Assembly (NCBI GenBank): GCA_964371655.1
Contig: CAYJOD010000031.1
Location: forward strand, 1 to 62,750
Source: CAZGSN01 sp964371655
GTDB lineage: Bacteria; Desulfobacterota; Binatia; HRBIN30
Reading direction: 5' to 3'
Length of the DNA stretch: 62,750 nt
Shown piece by piece: positions 25,018-33,680 of this stretch. How positions within the stretch are numbered: position 1 is the first letter of the stretch; each line of letters begins with the position of its first letter. The notes beneath the pieces were generated by a model, which searched no databases, was not told where the DNA came from, and saw only the letters and a program-made list of their open reading frames with translations. The position numbers and the translations under genes were made by a program.

Positions 25018-26025
25018 TCATTTCTTCCCCAGTACTTCCGGGTTCACGATCCGCGCCGGCCGCGCTCCTTGCAGATACGCCTCGATATCGTCGACGATCA
25101 TCGCGCTCTGATGGCGGATGACGTCGCGGGTGGCGCCGCCGAGGTGTGGGGAGGCGAGGACGTTGGGTAGAGTGACGAAGCGGTTGTCGGGCTGCAGCGG
25201 CTCGTCGCGAAAGACGTCGAAGGCGGCGCCGGCAAGTCGGCCGCTATGCAGCGCCTCGTACAACGCGTCGTCGTCGATGATCTCCGCCCGGGCCAGGTTG
25301 AGAACGTAGGCTCCGGGCTTGAGCAGCGAAATCTGCCGCGGTCCGATCAGCCCTCGAGTCTCGGGAAGGTCAGGGCAGTGGACGGTGAGGATATCGGATT
25401 GCCGTAGAAGCGTCTCGAGCTCCACCGGTTCGGCGTGGTGGGCGCGTGTGAGCTCCTCGGTCACGTACGGATCGAAGGCGAGGATGCGCGAACCGAAACC
25501 ATGTAGGCGCGTCGCCACGCCCTTGCCGATGGCGCCGAAGCCGACGATGCCCACGGTGATCCCACCGAGCTCGAAGCCGCCGTACTGTTCGTAGACGCTG
25601 AGGTAGTCACGGGTGCTGTGAAAACGCATCTCGCCGTTCTTGACCAGAGAGTTGACGGTGAAGATGTTGCGCGCCAGCGCCAGCATGTAGCCGAGAGTCA
25701 GATCGGCAACCGCAGCGGCGTTGCGCGCCGGGGTGAACAACACCGGAATGCCGAGCTCGGTGGCGCGTGCGACGCCAATGTTGATCGGATCGCCGCGGCA
25801 GCAGCCGATGATCTTCAGGTGGCAGGCGTCGAGGACCTCGGCGTGGAGAAGATCGGCTTCGACGATCACGACGTCGGCGGCTTCGGCGTGGATGCGCTCG
25901 GCAAACTGCTGTGCGTCGAAATAGATGCGCTTGCTCGCGCGCCAATCGTCGTGGACGACGTCCATGCGTCGTCGTAGGCGCGCCAGGCTATCGGGGTGAA
26001 ACGACGCGGTGATCAAGGCTTTCAT
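25018..26025 (-). CDS. D-isomer-specific 2-hydroxyacid dehydrogenase
   Basis: D-2-hydroxyacid dehydrogenase of 335 residues. The central NAD domain carries GIVGFGAIGKGVATRL (about 158-173). The catalytic residues are present: Arg in LNLARAEIIDDDAL, Glu in FDVFRDEPLQ and His in LASPHLGGAT. The N-terminal domain includes VVIVEADLLHAEVLDA and the C-terminus ends in a DDIEAYLQGARPARIVNPEV tail, as in phosphoglycerate dehydrogenase-like enzymes. It is probably the first gene of a two-gene unit with the LsrK-like kinase about 200 bases downstream. Substrate unknown. Confidence 0.92.
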   Translation of the reverse strand: MKALITASFHPDSLARLRRRMDVVHDDWRASKRIYFDAQQFAERIHAEAADVVIVEADLLHAEVLDACHLKIIGCCRGDPINIGVARATELGIPVLFTPARNAAAVADLTLGYMLALARNIFTVNSLVKNGEMRFHSTRDYLSVYEQYGGFELGGITVGIVGFGAIGKGVATRLHGFGSRILAFDPYVTEELTRAHHAEPVELETLLRQSDILTVHCPDLPETRGLIGPRQISLLKPGAYVLNLARAEIIDDDALYEALHSGRLAGAAFDVFRDEPLQPDNRFVTLPNVLASPHLGGATRDVIRHQSAMIVDDIEAYLQGARPARIVNPEVLGKK

Positions 26026-26148
26026 TCGTACCTTCGAGCCGAGAGATCATCCACATGGAATGCGCTGATTCCGGCGGGCGTTGTACGAGACATGGCGCTT
26101 GGTTGTCAATCACGAGCTTGCGTGGGTGCAGCGCCACGGCAATGTCCG

Positions 26149-26222
26149 TAGGTAGGGACAGGCCCCCATGCCTGCCCTCTTCAACCACATGCGGGCAACC
26201 ACGGGGGGTTGCCCCTACAAGA
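26149..26222 (+). repeat. repeat D, copy 2, with adjoining hairpin
   Basis: GTAGGGACAGGCCCCCATGC CTGCCC is followed by GCGGGCAACCACGGGGGGTT GCCCCTAC. The second part matches repeat D at 20990 and, inverted, at 33012-33051. The rest of the 26026-26316 spacer shows no gene. Confidence 0.6.
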
Positions 26223-26316
26223 ACCAAGACACGACGTTGCCGGGGGCTCGTGCGCCGGCGCTTGCGCTGCGGCGGGGTCTCCTGCCAGATTGCGAGCGCG
26301 CAGGATGGAGGAAGGT

Positions 26317-26892
26317 ATGATGCGGCTGCCAAGGAGCACTCAGTGGGTCATTGCTGCCAGCGTTCTTGTCCTCGGCGGTTGTTTCGGAGCCGGAGAGAGA
26401 CCGGCCCCCGCCAGGAAAGAGACAGTCGAAATCGAGGCGCCGGCGCCCGAGCGCTGGATCAAGATCGACAAGAGCAAGCGGCGCTTGCGGCTGTACGAAG
26501 GCGAGCAGGTCATTCGCCAGTACCCGGTGGTGTTTGGGGCCGATCCCTCATGGCCCAAGCTGTATGAAGGCGACAAACGCACACCGGAGGGCGAGTACCA
26601 CATCGTCAAGAAGTACCCGCATCCCTACTGGTCGAAATTCATGCTCCTCGATTATCCAAACGTCGTGAACGAGGAGGTCTATGCCTGGAGTCGCGCCCAT
26701 CGATTGTTGCCGGAGCGTGGCGGCGGCGTGCCCGGTATCGGTGGAGCGATCGGCATCCACGGCGCCGAAGACGAGAGCAAGAACCGGCGCAATATCGACT
26801 GGACCCTCGGCTGTATCTCGCTGTTCAACAAGGACGTGGATGAGCTCTACGACATGGTTCCCATCGGTACGCGGGTCGTGATTCAGCACTGA
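26317..26892 (+). CDS. L,D-transpeptidase lipoprotein (YkuD domain)
   Basis: Predicted lipoprotein of 191 residues with lipobox VLGGC near residue 21, then a short tether and a YkuD L,D-transpeptidase domain. The domain runs from RWIKIDKSKRRLRLYEG through RTPEGEYHIVKK to the catalytic region GIHGAEDES and TLGCISLFNKDVDELYD. The nucleophilic Cys and the upstream His are retained, but the usual SHGCIR is changed to TLGCIS. These enzymes make 3-3 peptidoglycan cross-links or attach proteins to the wall. The start at 26317 follows GGAGGAAGG; an upstream in-frame start at 26209 is not supported. Confidence 0.9.
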   Translation: MMRLPRSTQWVIAASVLVLGGCFGAGERPAPARKETVEIEAPAPERWIKIDKSKRRLRLYEGEQVIRQYPVVFGADPSWPKLYEGDKRTPEGEYHIVKKYPHPYWSKFMLLDYPNVVNEEVYAWSRAHRLLPERGGGVPGIGGAIGIHGAEDESKNRRNIDWTLGCISLFNKDVDELYDMVPIGTRVVIQH

Positions 26893-26905
26893 CCAGATAC
26901 TCGCG

Positions 26906-26932
26906 GCTTGGGGCTGGGGACTTGGGGCTTGG
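26906..26932 (+). repeat. CTTGGGG tandem unit (half element)
   Basis: CTTGGGGCTGGGGACTTGGG GCTTGGG is a degenerate 7-8 base tandem run directly behind the L,D-transpeptidase gene. It resembles a single arm of the inverted-repeat elements; no convincing second arm is seen. Confidence 0.4.
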
Positions 26933-27076
26933 GAAGACGGTCTCTGCTCCCGAATGCCCCGGCGGCCTCGTCCACACCACCCCATGCCGCGATCTGTAAT
27001 CGGCAATGGCTAGGTTGACTTTGCTGGGTGTGGCCGGTAGTCGCAGGCGTCCCACGATAGGGGGAAGGAGATCCGC

Positions 27077-27244
27077 ATGAACGAACTTTTCGAGCTCAAG
27101 CGCCGCGACGAATCCGAAGAAGAAGATGACGACTTGGAAGACGCGGACGACGACGATCTCACCGACGACGATTTGGACGACGATCTGGACGACGACGACG
27201 ACGATTGGGACGACGACGACCTGGACGACGACGACGAGGAATGA
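27077..27244 (+). CDS. very acidic 55-residue protein
   Basis: A short reading frame with a strong GGGGAAGGAG ribosome binding site seven bases before its ATG. The first ten residues (MNELFELKRR) are ordinary. From residue 11 on almost every position is Asp or Glu, interrupted by a few Leu, one Ala, one Thr and one Trp (EDADDDDLTDDDLDD pattern). It ends 18 bases before dtd, so the two are probably co-transcribed. The GAC/GAT mixture shows it is not a simple trinucleotide run. No family is recognised. It could be an acidic chaperone-like or nucleic-acid-mimic tail protein, but that is speculation. Confidence 0.65.
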   Translation: MNELFELKRRDESEEEDDDLEDADDDDLTDDDLDDDLDDDDDDWDDDDLDDDDEE

Positions 27245-27262
27245 AACGCTCGGGCGCTGCGC

Positions 27263-27709
27263 ATGCGCGCCGTCATCCAACGGGTCACTCGTTCACGTGT
27301 TGATGTCGCGGATCGCGTCGCCGGTGCCATCGGCCGGGGACTTCTGGTCTTGCTGGGAGTCGCGGCAAACGACGTCGAGTCCGACGCCGACTGGCTCCTC
27401 GACAAGCTTCTCGATTTGCGTATCTTCGAGAACGAAAGCGGTAAGTTCGATCGTTCGCTGCGAGACATTGCCGGCGAGCTGCTCGTCGTCTCGCAGTTCA
27501 CCCTGTTCGCGGATACGCGCAAGGGGCGGCGACCGTCGTTCTCTGCCGCCGCGGCGCCGGCCTTGGCAATGCGGTTGTACGACCATTTCGTCGCCCGCGC
27601 GCGCGGGCAAGGAGTTACCGTGGCGACCGGGGAATTTGGGGCGCATATGCACGTCGAGCTCGTGAACGACGGACCGGTCACCATCATCCTCGACACCCGG
27701 GATCGGTAG
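27263..27709 (+). CDS. dtd: D-aminoacyl-tRNA deacylase
   Basis: DTD of 148 residues, the standard length. It removes D-amino acids (and glycine) mischarged on tRNA. The family motifs are VSQFTLFADTRKGRRPSF and the C-terminal GEFGAHMHVELVNDGPVTI, which contains the Gly-cis-Pro loop. The usual Ser in NSGPVT is replaced by Asp (NDGPVT), as also occurs in some homologues. It starts MRAVIQRVTRSRV as expected. It lies between the acidic small gene and a DUF1285-like gene with short spacers, suggesting an operon. Confidence 0.95.
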   Translation: MRAVIQRVTRSRVDVADRVAGAIGRGLLVLLGVAANDVESDADWLLDKLLDLRIFENESGKFDRSLRDIAGELLVVSQFTLFADTRKGRRPSFSAAAAPALAMRLYDHFVARARGQGVTVATGEFGAHMHVELVNDGPVTIILDTRDR

Positions 27710-27714
27710 AGGCG

Positions 27715-28182
27715 ATGCCAGGCGCCGGCTTCTACGCGATTCATACTTCGAAGCTCAGCTTCCGCAGCGACGGACGTTGGTACGCCGACGACGAGCCGGT
27801 TGTGCATGCGCGTCTGGCACGGCTTTTCAGCCGCTACGTACGTCGCAAGCCCGACGGTGCGTACGAGATCTGGATCGATGAGCGCTTCCACTCCGACGTC
27901 GAGATCGAGGACACCGCGCACGTGGTGATCGGCGTAAACCGAGAGGCAGCCGACCGTTTCTCGATCGAGCTCAACGACGGCAGCATCGAGAGACTCGATC
28001 CAAGCACGCTGCGCGTTGGCGAGGACAACGTCCTGTACGGCCGCGTCAAAGACGGCGAGAGCGTGCGCTTCTTACGGCCAGCGTACTACCAGTTGGCGAA
28101 TTGCATCGAAGAGGCGGCGTCCGGCCAGTTTGTGTTTCGCTGTGGGAACAGCACGTATCCCATCGAGCCCGCTCGCCGATAA
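27715..28182 (+). CDS. DUF1285-like protein
   Basis: Cytoplasmic protein of 155 residues without signal or membrane segment. The blocks LSFRSDGRWYADDEPVVHAR, RLFSRYVRRKPDGAYEIWID and VEIEDTAHVVIGV recall DUF1285 proteins, which have a similar start (input-side small domain followed by a beta-rich domain), but I recognise this only by pattern. The start lies five bases after the dtd stop. No function is known for the family. Confidence 0.65.
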   Translation: MPGAGFYAIHTSKLSFRSDGRWYADDEPVVHARLARLFSRYVRRKPDGAYEIWIDERFHSDVEIEDTAHVVIGVNREAADRFSIELNDGSIERLDPSTLRVGEDNVLYGRVKDGESVRFLRPAYYQLANCIEEAASGQFVFRCGNSTYPIEPARR

Positions 28183-28228
28183 GGGCCCGCCGGAGTGCGG
28201 TCCTCCGGAAAGCCCTCCCGCCTTTCAC

Positions 28229-28681
28229 GTGGTGCTGGTAGCGCCGGAGATCCCGCAGAACACCGGCAGCATCGCGCGGTTGTGCGCGGCGACGCGAACC
28301 CGGCTGCATCTCATCAAGCCCCTCGGCTTCTCGCTGGAGGATCGTTACCTCAAGCGTGCGGGCCTCGATTACTGGCCGTGGGTCGATCTGCACGTCTACG
28401 AAGACTGGCAGGACTTCCGGCGCGCGCAGCCGCAGGCGCGCTTGCACCTGTTCTCGGCGCGGGCGCCGCGCTGTTATCTGGAAGCTCCCTACCAGCGCGG
28501 AGATTTTCTAGTGTTCGGGCGCGAGACCAAGGGCCTGCCGCCGGCTCTACTCGCGGCGCACCGGGACGACACCTACGTGATTCCCATCGACTCCCCGCAT
28601 GTACGCAGTCTAAATCTTGCCAACGCTGTCTCGATTGTGTTGTACGAAGGACGGCGGCAAGTGGCGGCGACAGGAAGCTGA
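28229..28681 (+). CDS. trmL: tRNA (cytidine/uridine-34-2'-O)-methyltransferase
   Basis: SPOUT-class tRNA methyltransferase of about 150 residues, which methylates the wobble ribose of certain leucine tRNAs. The three SPOUT motifs are present: PEIPQNTGSIARLCAATRT at the start, VFGRETKGLPPALL, and the knot-forming SLNLANAVSIVLYE. The start is not certain: GTG codons at 28229 and 28232 give the family N-terminus (VVLVAPEIPQ), while an open frame continues upstream out of frame with the previous gene. It ends the dtd cluster. Confidence 0.9.
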   Translation: MVLVAPEIPQNTGSIARLCAATRTRLHLIKPLGFSLEDRYLKRAGLDYWPWVDLHVYEDWQDFRRAQPQARLHLFSARAPRCYLEAPYQRGDFLVFGRETKGLPPALLAAHRDDTYVIPIDSPHVRSLNLANAVSIVLYEGRRQVAATGS

Positions 28682-28776
28682 GCTTGGCCGGCTCGCCGTC
28701 GCTGTAGACACCCATGAAGGTTGACAAGCGATCGTGATCCGATAGGACACGCAGCCTCGCAACGGAGAGATTTGCA

Positions 28777-29163
28777 ATGACCGTAGAACAACAGAGCGGC
28801 TGGGCCATCCTGATTGTGAGCCTCGTTGTCGTGCTCATCGCCTCCCTGGCTCTCGTCGCCTCGGACCTAACCATCGTCGGCGTCAGGGCGATAGTGTTCC
28901 ATATCCCGCGTTTCGTGCTGATCGTCGGTCTCTATGTCTGGCTCTTGCGCGGCAGCGCCGTGGCGCGTTGGCTCTTGGTGGTGCTGTTGGCCTGCGCCAG
29001 CACCGCCGTCGTCTATGGAGCCGTCGCCGGCGCCGGCGTGCGCGGGCCGATCCTCGCCTCGACTTTGGGCCTGCTGTACCTGGCCCCGGCGGCGTTGATC
29101 GCGACGTCATCCAGCGTCAGCGCCTATCTGACGCATCGGCGCAAGCAAAAGACCGAGCGCTGA
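28777..29163 (+). CDS. small polytopic membrane protein
   Basis: Hydrophobic protein of 128 residues with four likely membrane segments (about 8-30, 38-58, 64-84 and 90-112) and a short basic C-terminus (THRRKQKTER). No family recognised. The start follows GGAGAGATTTGCA. It converges on the PI-PLC-like gene and is followed by a symmetrical hairpin. Confidence 0.65.
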   Translation: MTVEQQSGWAILIVSLVVVLIASLALVASDLTIVGVRAIVFHIPRFVLIVGLYVWLLRGSAVARWLLVVLLACASTAVVYGAVAGAGVRGPILASTLGLLYLAPAALIATSSSVSAYLTHRRKQKTER

Positions 29164-29176
29164 GATCGGACCGATC

Positions 29177-29199
29177 GGACCGATCCGTCGGATCGGTCC
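29177..29199. terminator. hairpin between convergent genes
   Basis: Perfect 10-bp stem GGACCGATCC / GGATCGGTCC with a three-base loop, placed between the ends of two convergent genes. It lacks a long T tract, but its position and symmetry suit a bidirectional terminator. It overlaps the last base of the PI-PLC-like stop codon. Confidence 0.5.
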
Positions 29200-30344
29200 T
29201 ATAACTCCGCCGGATTTTCGATCTCGAGCGACGTGCAGTCGGGAGGAGCGCTGACCGGATTGCAGCGTGCCGGCGTACCGCCGGGAATTGCAGCCTGGTA
29301 GGTGCTGAAGTTGAGGTTGGGCACGGGATAGTCGGTGCTGACGAACTGCGCCCCACTGCTCAACGCGGCATCGCGCGTACGCGTGTCATTGGCGCGCGCT
29401 TCTTCGGTGTCGGCATCGGCGCGCGTGCGCACGATGTAGCCGGCGGCGACGACGCGTTGAATCGCGTCGAAGTCGGAAATCGAGCTGTTGAGCTTGACGA
29501 ACGCCGACTCCGGCGCGCCGGGCGCGGAGCTGACGAACAAGATGCGACCGCGCAGAGAGGGGTGGTCCTTGAGGTACTCGGTTTTCTGAATCCCCTCGTT
29601 GTCGAGAGTGAATAGAAGCTTGCCCCGACTCTGTCCCAGCGTCGGCCAGCCATCGGTCAAAATCGCCTCTTCGAGAGTAGCGTGGCTGCCGCGCACATCG
29701 TCAGGCGTAATCAGCTTCGAGGGTGGCAGCACCGAGCGGATCTCGGCGTCGAGCGCGTCCAACTGCGCGGCGCGGATCGGGATCGGCACAACCCAAACAT
29801 TCCCCGGTAACTCGTCATCCTTGGTTTCCACCAGGATCATGATCGGTAGATGCAGCGGATGCGCCTCCGACCACGCTTTGATCGTCTTGAGGCAGTTCAC
29901 GAACGTGTAGCAGGTGCTCATGAAGTCGAGGTCCTGGATGTGCAAGACCTTGAAGCCGGGCTCCAGCAGCTCGGGAACGTCCGGTGGTGGAAGCTTGGCT
30001 AACCGCAGGGCGCGCGGATCTGTGTACTTGCCACCGTCGGGATCGGCCCAGACGTCGAGCTCGATCTGCCGAATCCCTTGGTTGCTGAACTGTTGCTCCA
30101 AGGGAATATGCGTGTACGCGACACCGCGGGCGAGATCGGGCGACAGGCGCTGGAAGAACGCCATGACCTCGGGGCGTGGTTGGATGTGGTAGCTGTTGTG
30201 AGTGCCCAGCACCTGAATCTGATTCAGGCGCAACTGGTTGTCGTGCGGGTAGGGCGTCGTTGGCAAGGCTGGATCGTCGTCGGCGCAGCCGCCGAGTAGC
30301 AGCGCGGAACCCAAAAGCAGCGGAACCAGGAGTGAACGTCGCAT
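29199..30344 (-). CDS. PI-PLC-like (Ca2+-dependent phosphodiesterase) lipoprotein
   Basis: Lipoprotein of 381 residues (lipobox LLLGGC, Cys20) with a phosphatidylinositol-specific phospholipase C-like TIM barrel. QVLGTHNSYH holds the first catalytic His, QIELDVWADPDGG the acidic metal region, and VLHIQDLDF the second His. It matches the calcium-dependent PI-PLC family with ILVETKDDELP. A GTG start at 30380, overlapping the previous gene by GTGA, is also possible, but the ATG at 30344 gives a clean signal. It probably acts on a glycerophosphodiester at the cell surface together with the preceding hydrolase. Confidence 0.85.
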   Translation of the reverse strand: MRRSLLVPLLLGSALLLGGCADDDPALPTTPYPHDNQLRLNQIQVLGTHNSYHIQPRPEVMAFFQRLSPDLARGVAYTHIPLEQQFSNQGIRQIELDVWADPDGGKYTDPRALRLAKLPPPDVPELLEPGFKVLHIQDLDFMSTCYTFVNCLKTIKAWSEAHPLHLPIMILVETKDDELPGNVWVVPIPIRAAQLDALDAEIRSVLPPSKLITPDDVRGSHATLEEAILTDGWPTLGQSRGKLLFTLDNEGIQKTEYLKDHPSLRGRILFVSSAPGAPESAFVKLNSSISDFDAIQRVVAAGYIVRTRADADTEEARANDTRTRDAALSSGAQFVSTDYPVPNLNFSTYQAAIPGGTPARCNPVSAPPDCTSLEIENPAEL

Positions 30345-30376
30345 GTTAGCCTCGCCACAGAGAGATTCGTTCGAAG

Positions 30377-32776
30377 TCACCCCGCCGTGTTGCTGAATTC
30401 CTCATAGGTTCGACACGGTTGGCCGCGCAGAGATGGGCACGGCGGGAACGGCTTGGTGACCGTAATGCCGGGAATCACCGGCAGCACGACGCGCGACGGC
30501 AACGCCGTCGAATGCGCCACGGTGTTGAACGTCGGGCCGTCCGGCTGCAGCACGTCGAATTTCCAGAACGGCCGGCTGGCACCGGGAGCGTCGATGATCA
30601 GGCGAATGCGCGAGCCGGCGCGGAAGATGTGCGCGAACGGGAACAGCTCGATGCGGGTCAGAGAGAATTCTCCGCTGGGTAGTGGACTGGCATCCTGCTC
30701 GAGACCGCTGTGGAAGGGGCGTAGTACGGAGGAGGAGTCTTCTTCCACCTTGCGCAGACTGGCGCGCAGCCACCCGACTTGCACGAAGAACTCCTTGCCG
30801 TCGGGACGGATCTCCGAAATCGTGACCTGCACATCGGTGTCTGCGGCGGTTGACTGCAACCACAGGTCGACGCTGCCCGACCCAGCCATCACCAATGTCT
30901 GCTCCAATGGCTCGGTTGCGTACGACAGCGCTTTTCCGGACTCCGGCGACGGCCAATCGTAGGGAGCCAGCGCCTTCCAGATGCTGTCACCGCCACCGCT
31001 GTAGGTGAGGGTCTGCGAGCGCGACGTATCGTAGAGATACGAATCGGCCTGATCGCCGCCCGGCGCCGTGCTCTGCAAGGCACCGTTGCTCGCTAGGTAG
31101 AACGACATCGGCTGCAACTCCGGGATCGGCCACGCATCAAAGGACAGATCCAACGTCGCCGCCGGTCCTCCGGGTATGTTCGGTGTACCCGCACCGTTTT
31201 CGAACAGAATCCGAACCTTCTTCTCCGACTCCCACTTCGCCAGCGCTTCGTCGTATGTCATCGAGGTGTTGAAACGCTCCGGTTCGACCGTCACCCGTGG
31301 CACGCCGAAGATCTCCTGCGCGAAGATCTGCAGCACCGCGTTCGAGGTGTACGGTCGCTGTGGGACTTCTTCGCGGACATACAGAGACAGGAACTCCAGC
31401 CAACGCACGAAGATCGCCGGGTCGAGGGAATCGACGTGCAAGCCGTTGGTCATGGTGAAGTGGAGCTTGTCGGTTCCGGTGAAGCGATCGAGCATGGTTG
31501 GGAAGTAGCCGCCGGTCTGCTCGTCTTGCCAGGCGCCGGCGAGGAACACCGGAACCTTGATCTGGTCGACGAAACTCGCCGGACCCAGGTGATCGAGGAG
31601 CGCGGGATCGTAGTATTTGTGGTCGTGGATGAGCTGCACCATGTCGACGTTCTGGCCGCGCAGCTTCTGGTTATCGATGCACACCTGGTCGCCGTGGTCT
31701 CGTCTTTTCGCCGCATACGCTTGGCCGAAGGGCCTGGCTTCGTTCTGCCGCGCGGAAATCCAGTCGACCGCGAAGCCATCGTTCAAGATACCGCCAGGGC
31801 TGAGCAGCCCGCGCGCCGAGTCGGCGAGGATCGACAGCGGCGCAATCGCCGCCAAGTGCGGCGGCTGGGTCTGCGCGGTGAACAGCTGCGCGATGCCTGG
31901 ATAGGAAATGCCGACCATGCCGACCTTGTTGCCTTTGACCCACGGTTGAGCCGCAATGATCTCGACGGCGTCGTAGCCGTCGGTGCTCTGCACGCGCTCG
32001 AAGTAATTGAACGCGCCCCCCGAGCAGCCGGTGCCGCGGATGTTCACACCCACGGCGGCATATCCGACGTTACTGGTAATCATCGTACTCGGCTGTGGCG
32101 CATCGGGGTTGGATGGGTCGTAACCGGAGTACTCGACCACGGTCGGGAAGGGCCCGTCTGCCAGGGTCTTACCCGTCGGCAACACGACGTTGATGGAGAG
32201 CGTCGTCCCGTCGCGGGTCGTCAGGTAGCCGTAGCCGGGGGCGAGCTGCTGGTCGCTGTAGAACGAGGCCGGAGCCGGCTCATTGAAGGCGGTGACACGC
32301 ACGCTTGCGGAGTCGATCCTGCGGCCGCGGCTGTCGACCTGAATGTGATAACCGTCACCGGCCGGCAGATCGCGGAAGATCAAAGCACCCTGACCGTCGG
32401 TGCTGCCCTGGCCCACCATGTCATTGTTGCCGTCGAGCAAGGTCACGTTGGTGCCCGGTTCGGAATCGGTAATGAATAGCTGCTCGACGCTACCGTGGAT
32501 GGTGAGGGACAGCGTCGGCTCCGGCGTCGTGGTGCTCGTCGGCGTCGGGCTCGCCGTAGCCGAGGGCGATGCGGTATGGGTCGGCGTCGTGGTCAACGTT
32601 GCCGTCAACGTCGCCGTCGGCGTCGCGGTGGCGGAGCTCGTCGATGTCGACGTCGACGTCGCTGTCGGGGCTGCGGGCGCGTCGTCGTTATCGCCGCATC
32701 CCGCCACGACGGCGAGCATCCCGGCCAGCGTCAGCGCGGTCACGCCACGTACATTCCAAAGATTCGATGCAAACAT
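30377..32776 (-). CDS. CocE/NonD family hydrolase lipoprotein (S15)
   Basis: Surface lipoprotein of 799 residues. The lipobox VVAGC gives Cys27. A Thr/Ser/Pro/Ala linker (about 32-92) follows, then a small beta domain (about 93-160), the S15 alpha/beta-hydrolase domain, and a C-terminal jelly roll (about 510-790). The nucleophile is Ser291 in GISYPG. Upstream, GVNIRGTGCSGG is the family's oxyanion region; the His appears as TNGLHVDSL. Relatives hydrolyse X-Pro peptides, cocaine or acyl esters. The start follows GGAGAAGAATCGC. It is coupled to the PI-PLC-like gene. Confidence 0.87.
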   Translation of the reverse strand: MFASNLWNVRGVTALTLAGMLAVVAGCGDNDDAPAAPTATSTSTSTSSATATPTATLTATLTTTPTHTASPSATASPTPTSTTTPEPTLSLTIHGSVEQLFITDSEPGTNVTLLDGNNDMVGQGSTDGQGALIFRDLPAGDGYHIQVDSRGRRIDSASVRVTAFNEPAPASFYSDQQLAPGYGYLTTRDGTTLSINVVLPTGKTLADGPFPTVVEYSGYDPSNPDAPQPSTMITSNVGYAAVGVNIRGTGCSGGAFNYFERVQSTDGYDAVEIIAAQPWVKGNKVGMVGISYPGIAQLFTAQTQPPHLAAIAPLSILADSARGLLSPGGILNDGFAVDWISARQNEARPFGQAYAAKRRDHGDQVCIDNQKLRGQNVDMVQLIHDHKYYDPALLDHLGPASFVDQIKVPVFLAGAWQDEQTGGYFPTMLDRFTGTDKLHFTMTNGLHVDSLDPAIFVRWLEFLSLYVREEVPQRPYTSNAVLQIFAQEIFGVPRVTVEPERFNTSMTYDEALAKWESEKKVRILFENGAGTPNIPGGPAATLDLSFDAWPIPELQPMSFYLASNGALQSTAPGGDQADSYLYDTSRSQTLTYSGGGDSIWKALAPYDWPSPESGKALSYATEPLEQTLVMAGSGSVDLWLQSTAADTDVQVTISEIRPDGKEFFVQVGWLRASLRKVEEDSSSVLRPFHSGLEQDASPLPSGEFSLTRIELFPFAHIFRAGSRIRLIIDAPGASRPFWKFDVLQPDGPTFNTVAHSTALPSRVVLPVIPGITVTKPFPPCPSLRGQPCRTYEEFSNTAG

Positions 32777-33087
32777 GCGATTCTTCTCCGATCTCTTTGC
32801 CCCAACACAAACTCGCACGTTGCACGTGCCACGATGTGCGCTGTCGATCATGGTCTTCTGGAAGGTGCTGAACCTATTTGCGACAGGCGTCGATTGTCAA
32901 ACGAATTCTGCGCCCGCAAACCAACACCACGCTCGCTTCGATTGGCTGCGCAGCAGCTACCCGGTTGGCGTAGCTACCGCAACGCCGGGAGCAGGGCCGC
33001 GGCAAAAGCGTGTGTTGGTTCTTGTCGGGGGACCCCCCCGTGATTGCCCGCGTTTGGGTGGCTTCGTCGGCGACGGGGGCTGCGAGT
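32777..33087. other. gene-free spacer with inverted repeat D
   Basis: No gene seen. A reverse-strand copy of repeat D (33012-33051, GGTTCTTGTCGGGGGACCCC CCCGTGATTGCCCGC) lies in it. The sequence near 32930-32995 shows no recognisable structure. Confidence 0.45.
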
Positions 33088-33229
33088 TTGTGAATAGATT
33101 GATTCAGGGCCTACGCCGAACTTCGGTGCGCACGGCGCACCCTACAAATACCTCGTCTTTTCAGGATCTCCGTAGGGTGCGCCGCGCGCACCAAAGTCGG
33201 GCGGACGGGGCCATTGGATTCATTCACAA
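33088..33229. mobile_element. MITE-like element F, copy 2
   Basis: 142 bases, closely similar to 2558-2703 including TACGCCGAACTTCGGTGCGC and TAGGGTGCGCCGCGCGCACC. Ends TTGTGAATAGATTGATTC and TTGTGAATGAATCC face each other. It lies right against the stop codon of the SnoaL-like gene. No clear direct repeats flank it. Confidence 0.75.
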
Positions 33230-33232
33230 CCT

Positions 33233-33631
33233 CTACGCCTTTGCGATAGCCTGTAGGAGCTCGCTGCGATCGAAAAAGACCTCGTTGCGGTAGATGCGTC
33301 CGCCCCGCATTTGCACCGTGCACACGCCGTCGACCTCGATTGTCTGGTCGCCGGCCGGAATCGAAGCGTGCCAGAGGTTGAGGAAGCCATCCTGCAACGG
33401 GATCGAGCCGCGATGCGTCCAAACCCAACGCGGATTGCGGCCGAGTAGCTTGCGGAAGTACGCGAGCAAGGCCTCCTGGCCACGCACGCCCGCCGGGATT
33501 GCCGGATCGGCGTAGAACACATCGCTGCTGTAGAACGACGCGAGCACCTCGGGCTGGTTTCCCGTCCACGCCGGCAGCCAGCGGCTGGCAAAATCACGCG
33601 CCGCGGCCTCATCGAGTCCAGTGAAATTCAT
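33233..33631 (-). CDS. SnoaL/NTF2-like protein
   Basis: Small protein of 132 residues with an NTF2/SnoaL-like cone fold. DFASRWLPAWTGNQPEVLAS is the first helix and WTHRGSIPLQDGFLN, TIEVDGVCTVQMRGGRIYRN form the sheet. Such proteins bind small hydrophobic ligands or act as isomerases and cyclases. The GTG at 33655 is an alternative start. The gene ends four bases from MITE-like element F copy 2, so its 3' end may have been altered by the insertion. Confidence 0.75.
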   Translation of the reverse strand: MNFTGLDEAAARDFASRWLPAWTGNQPEVLASFYSSDVFYADPAIPAGVRGQEALLAYFRKLLGRNPRWVWTHRGSIPLQDGFLNLWHASIPAGDQTIEVDGVCTVQMRGGRIYRNEVFFDRSELLQAIAKA

Positions 33632-33680
33632 AACTCGATGATACGTCGACGCCACGGCTGCAGGAATAGGGTGTGGCTAG

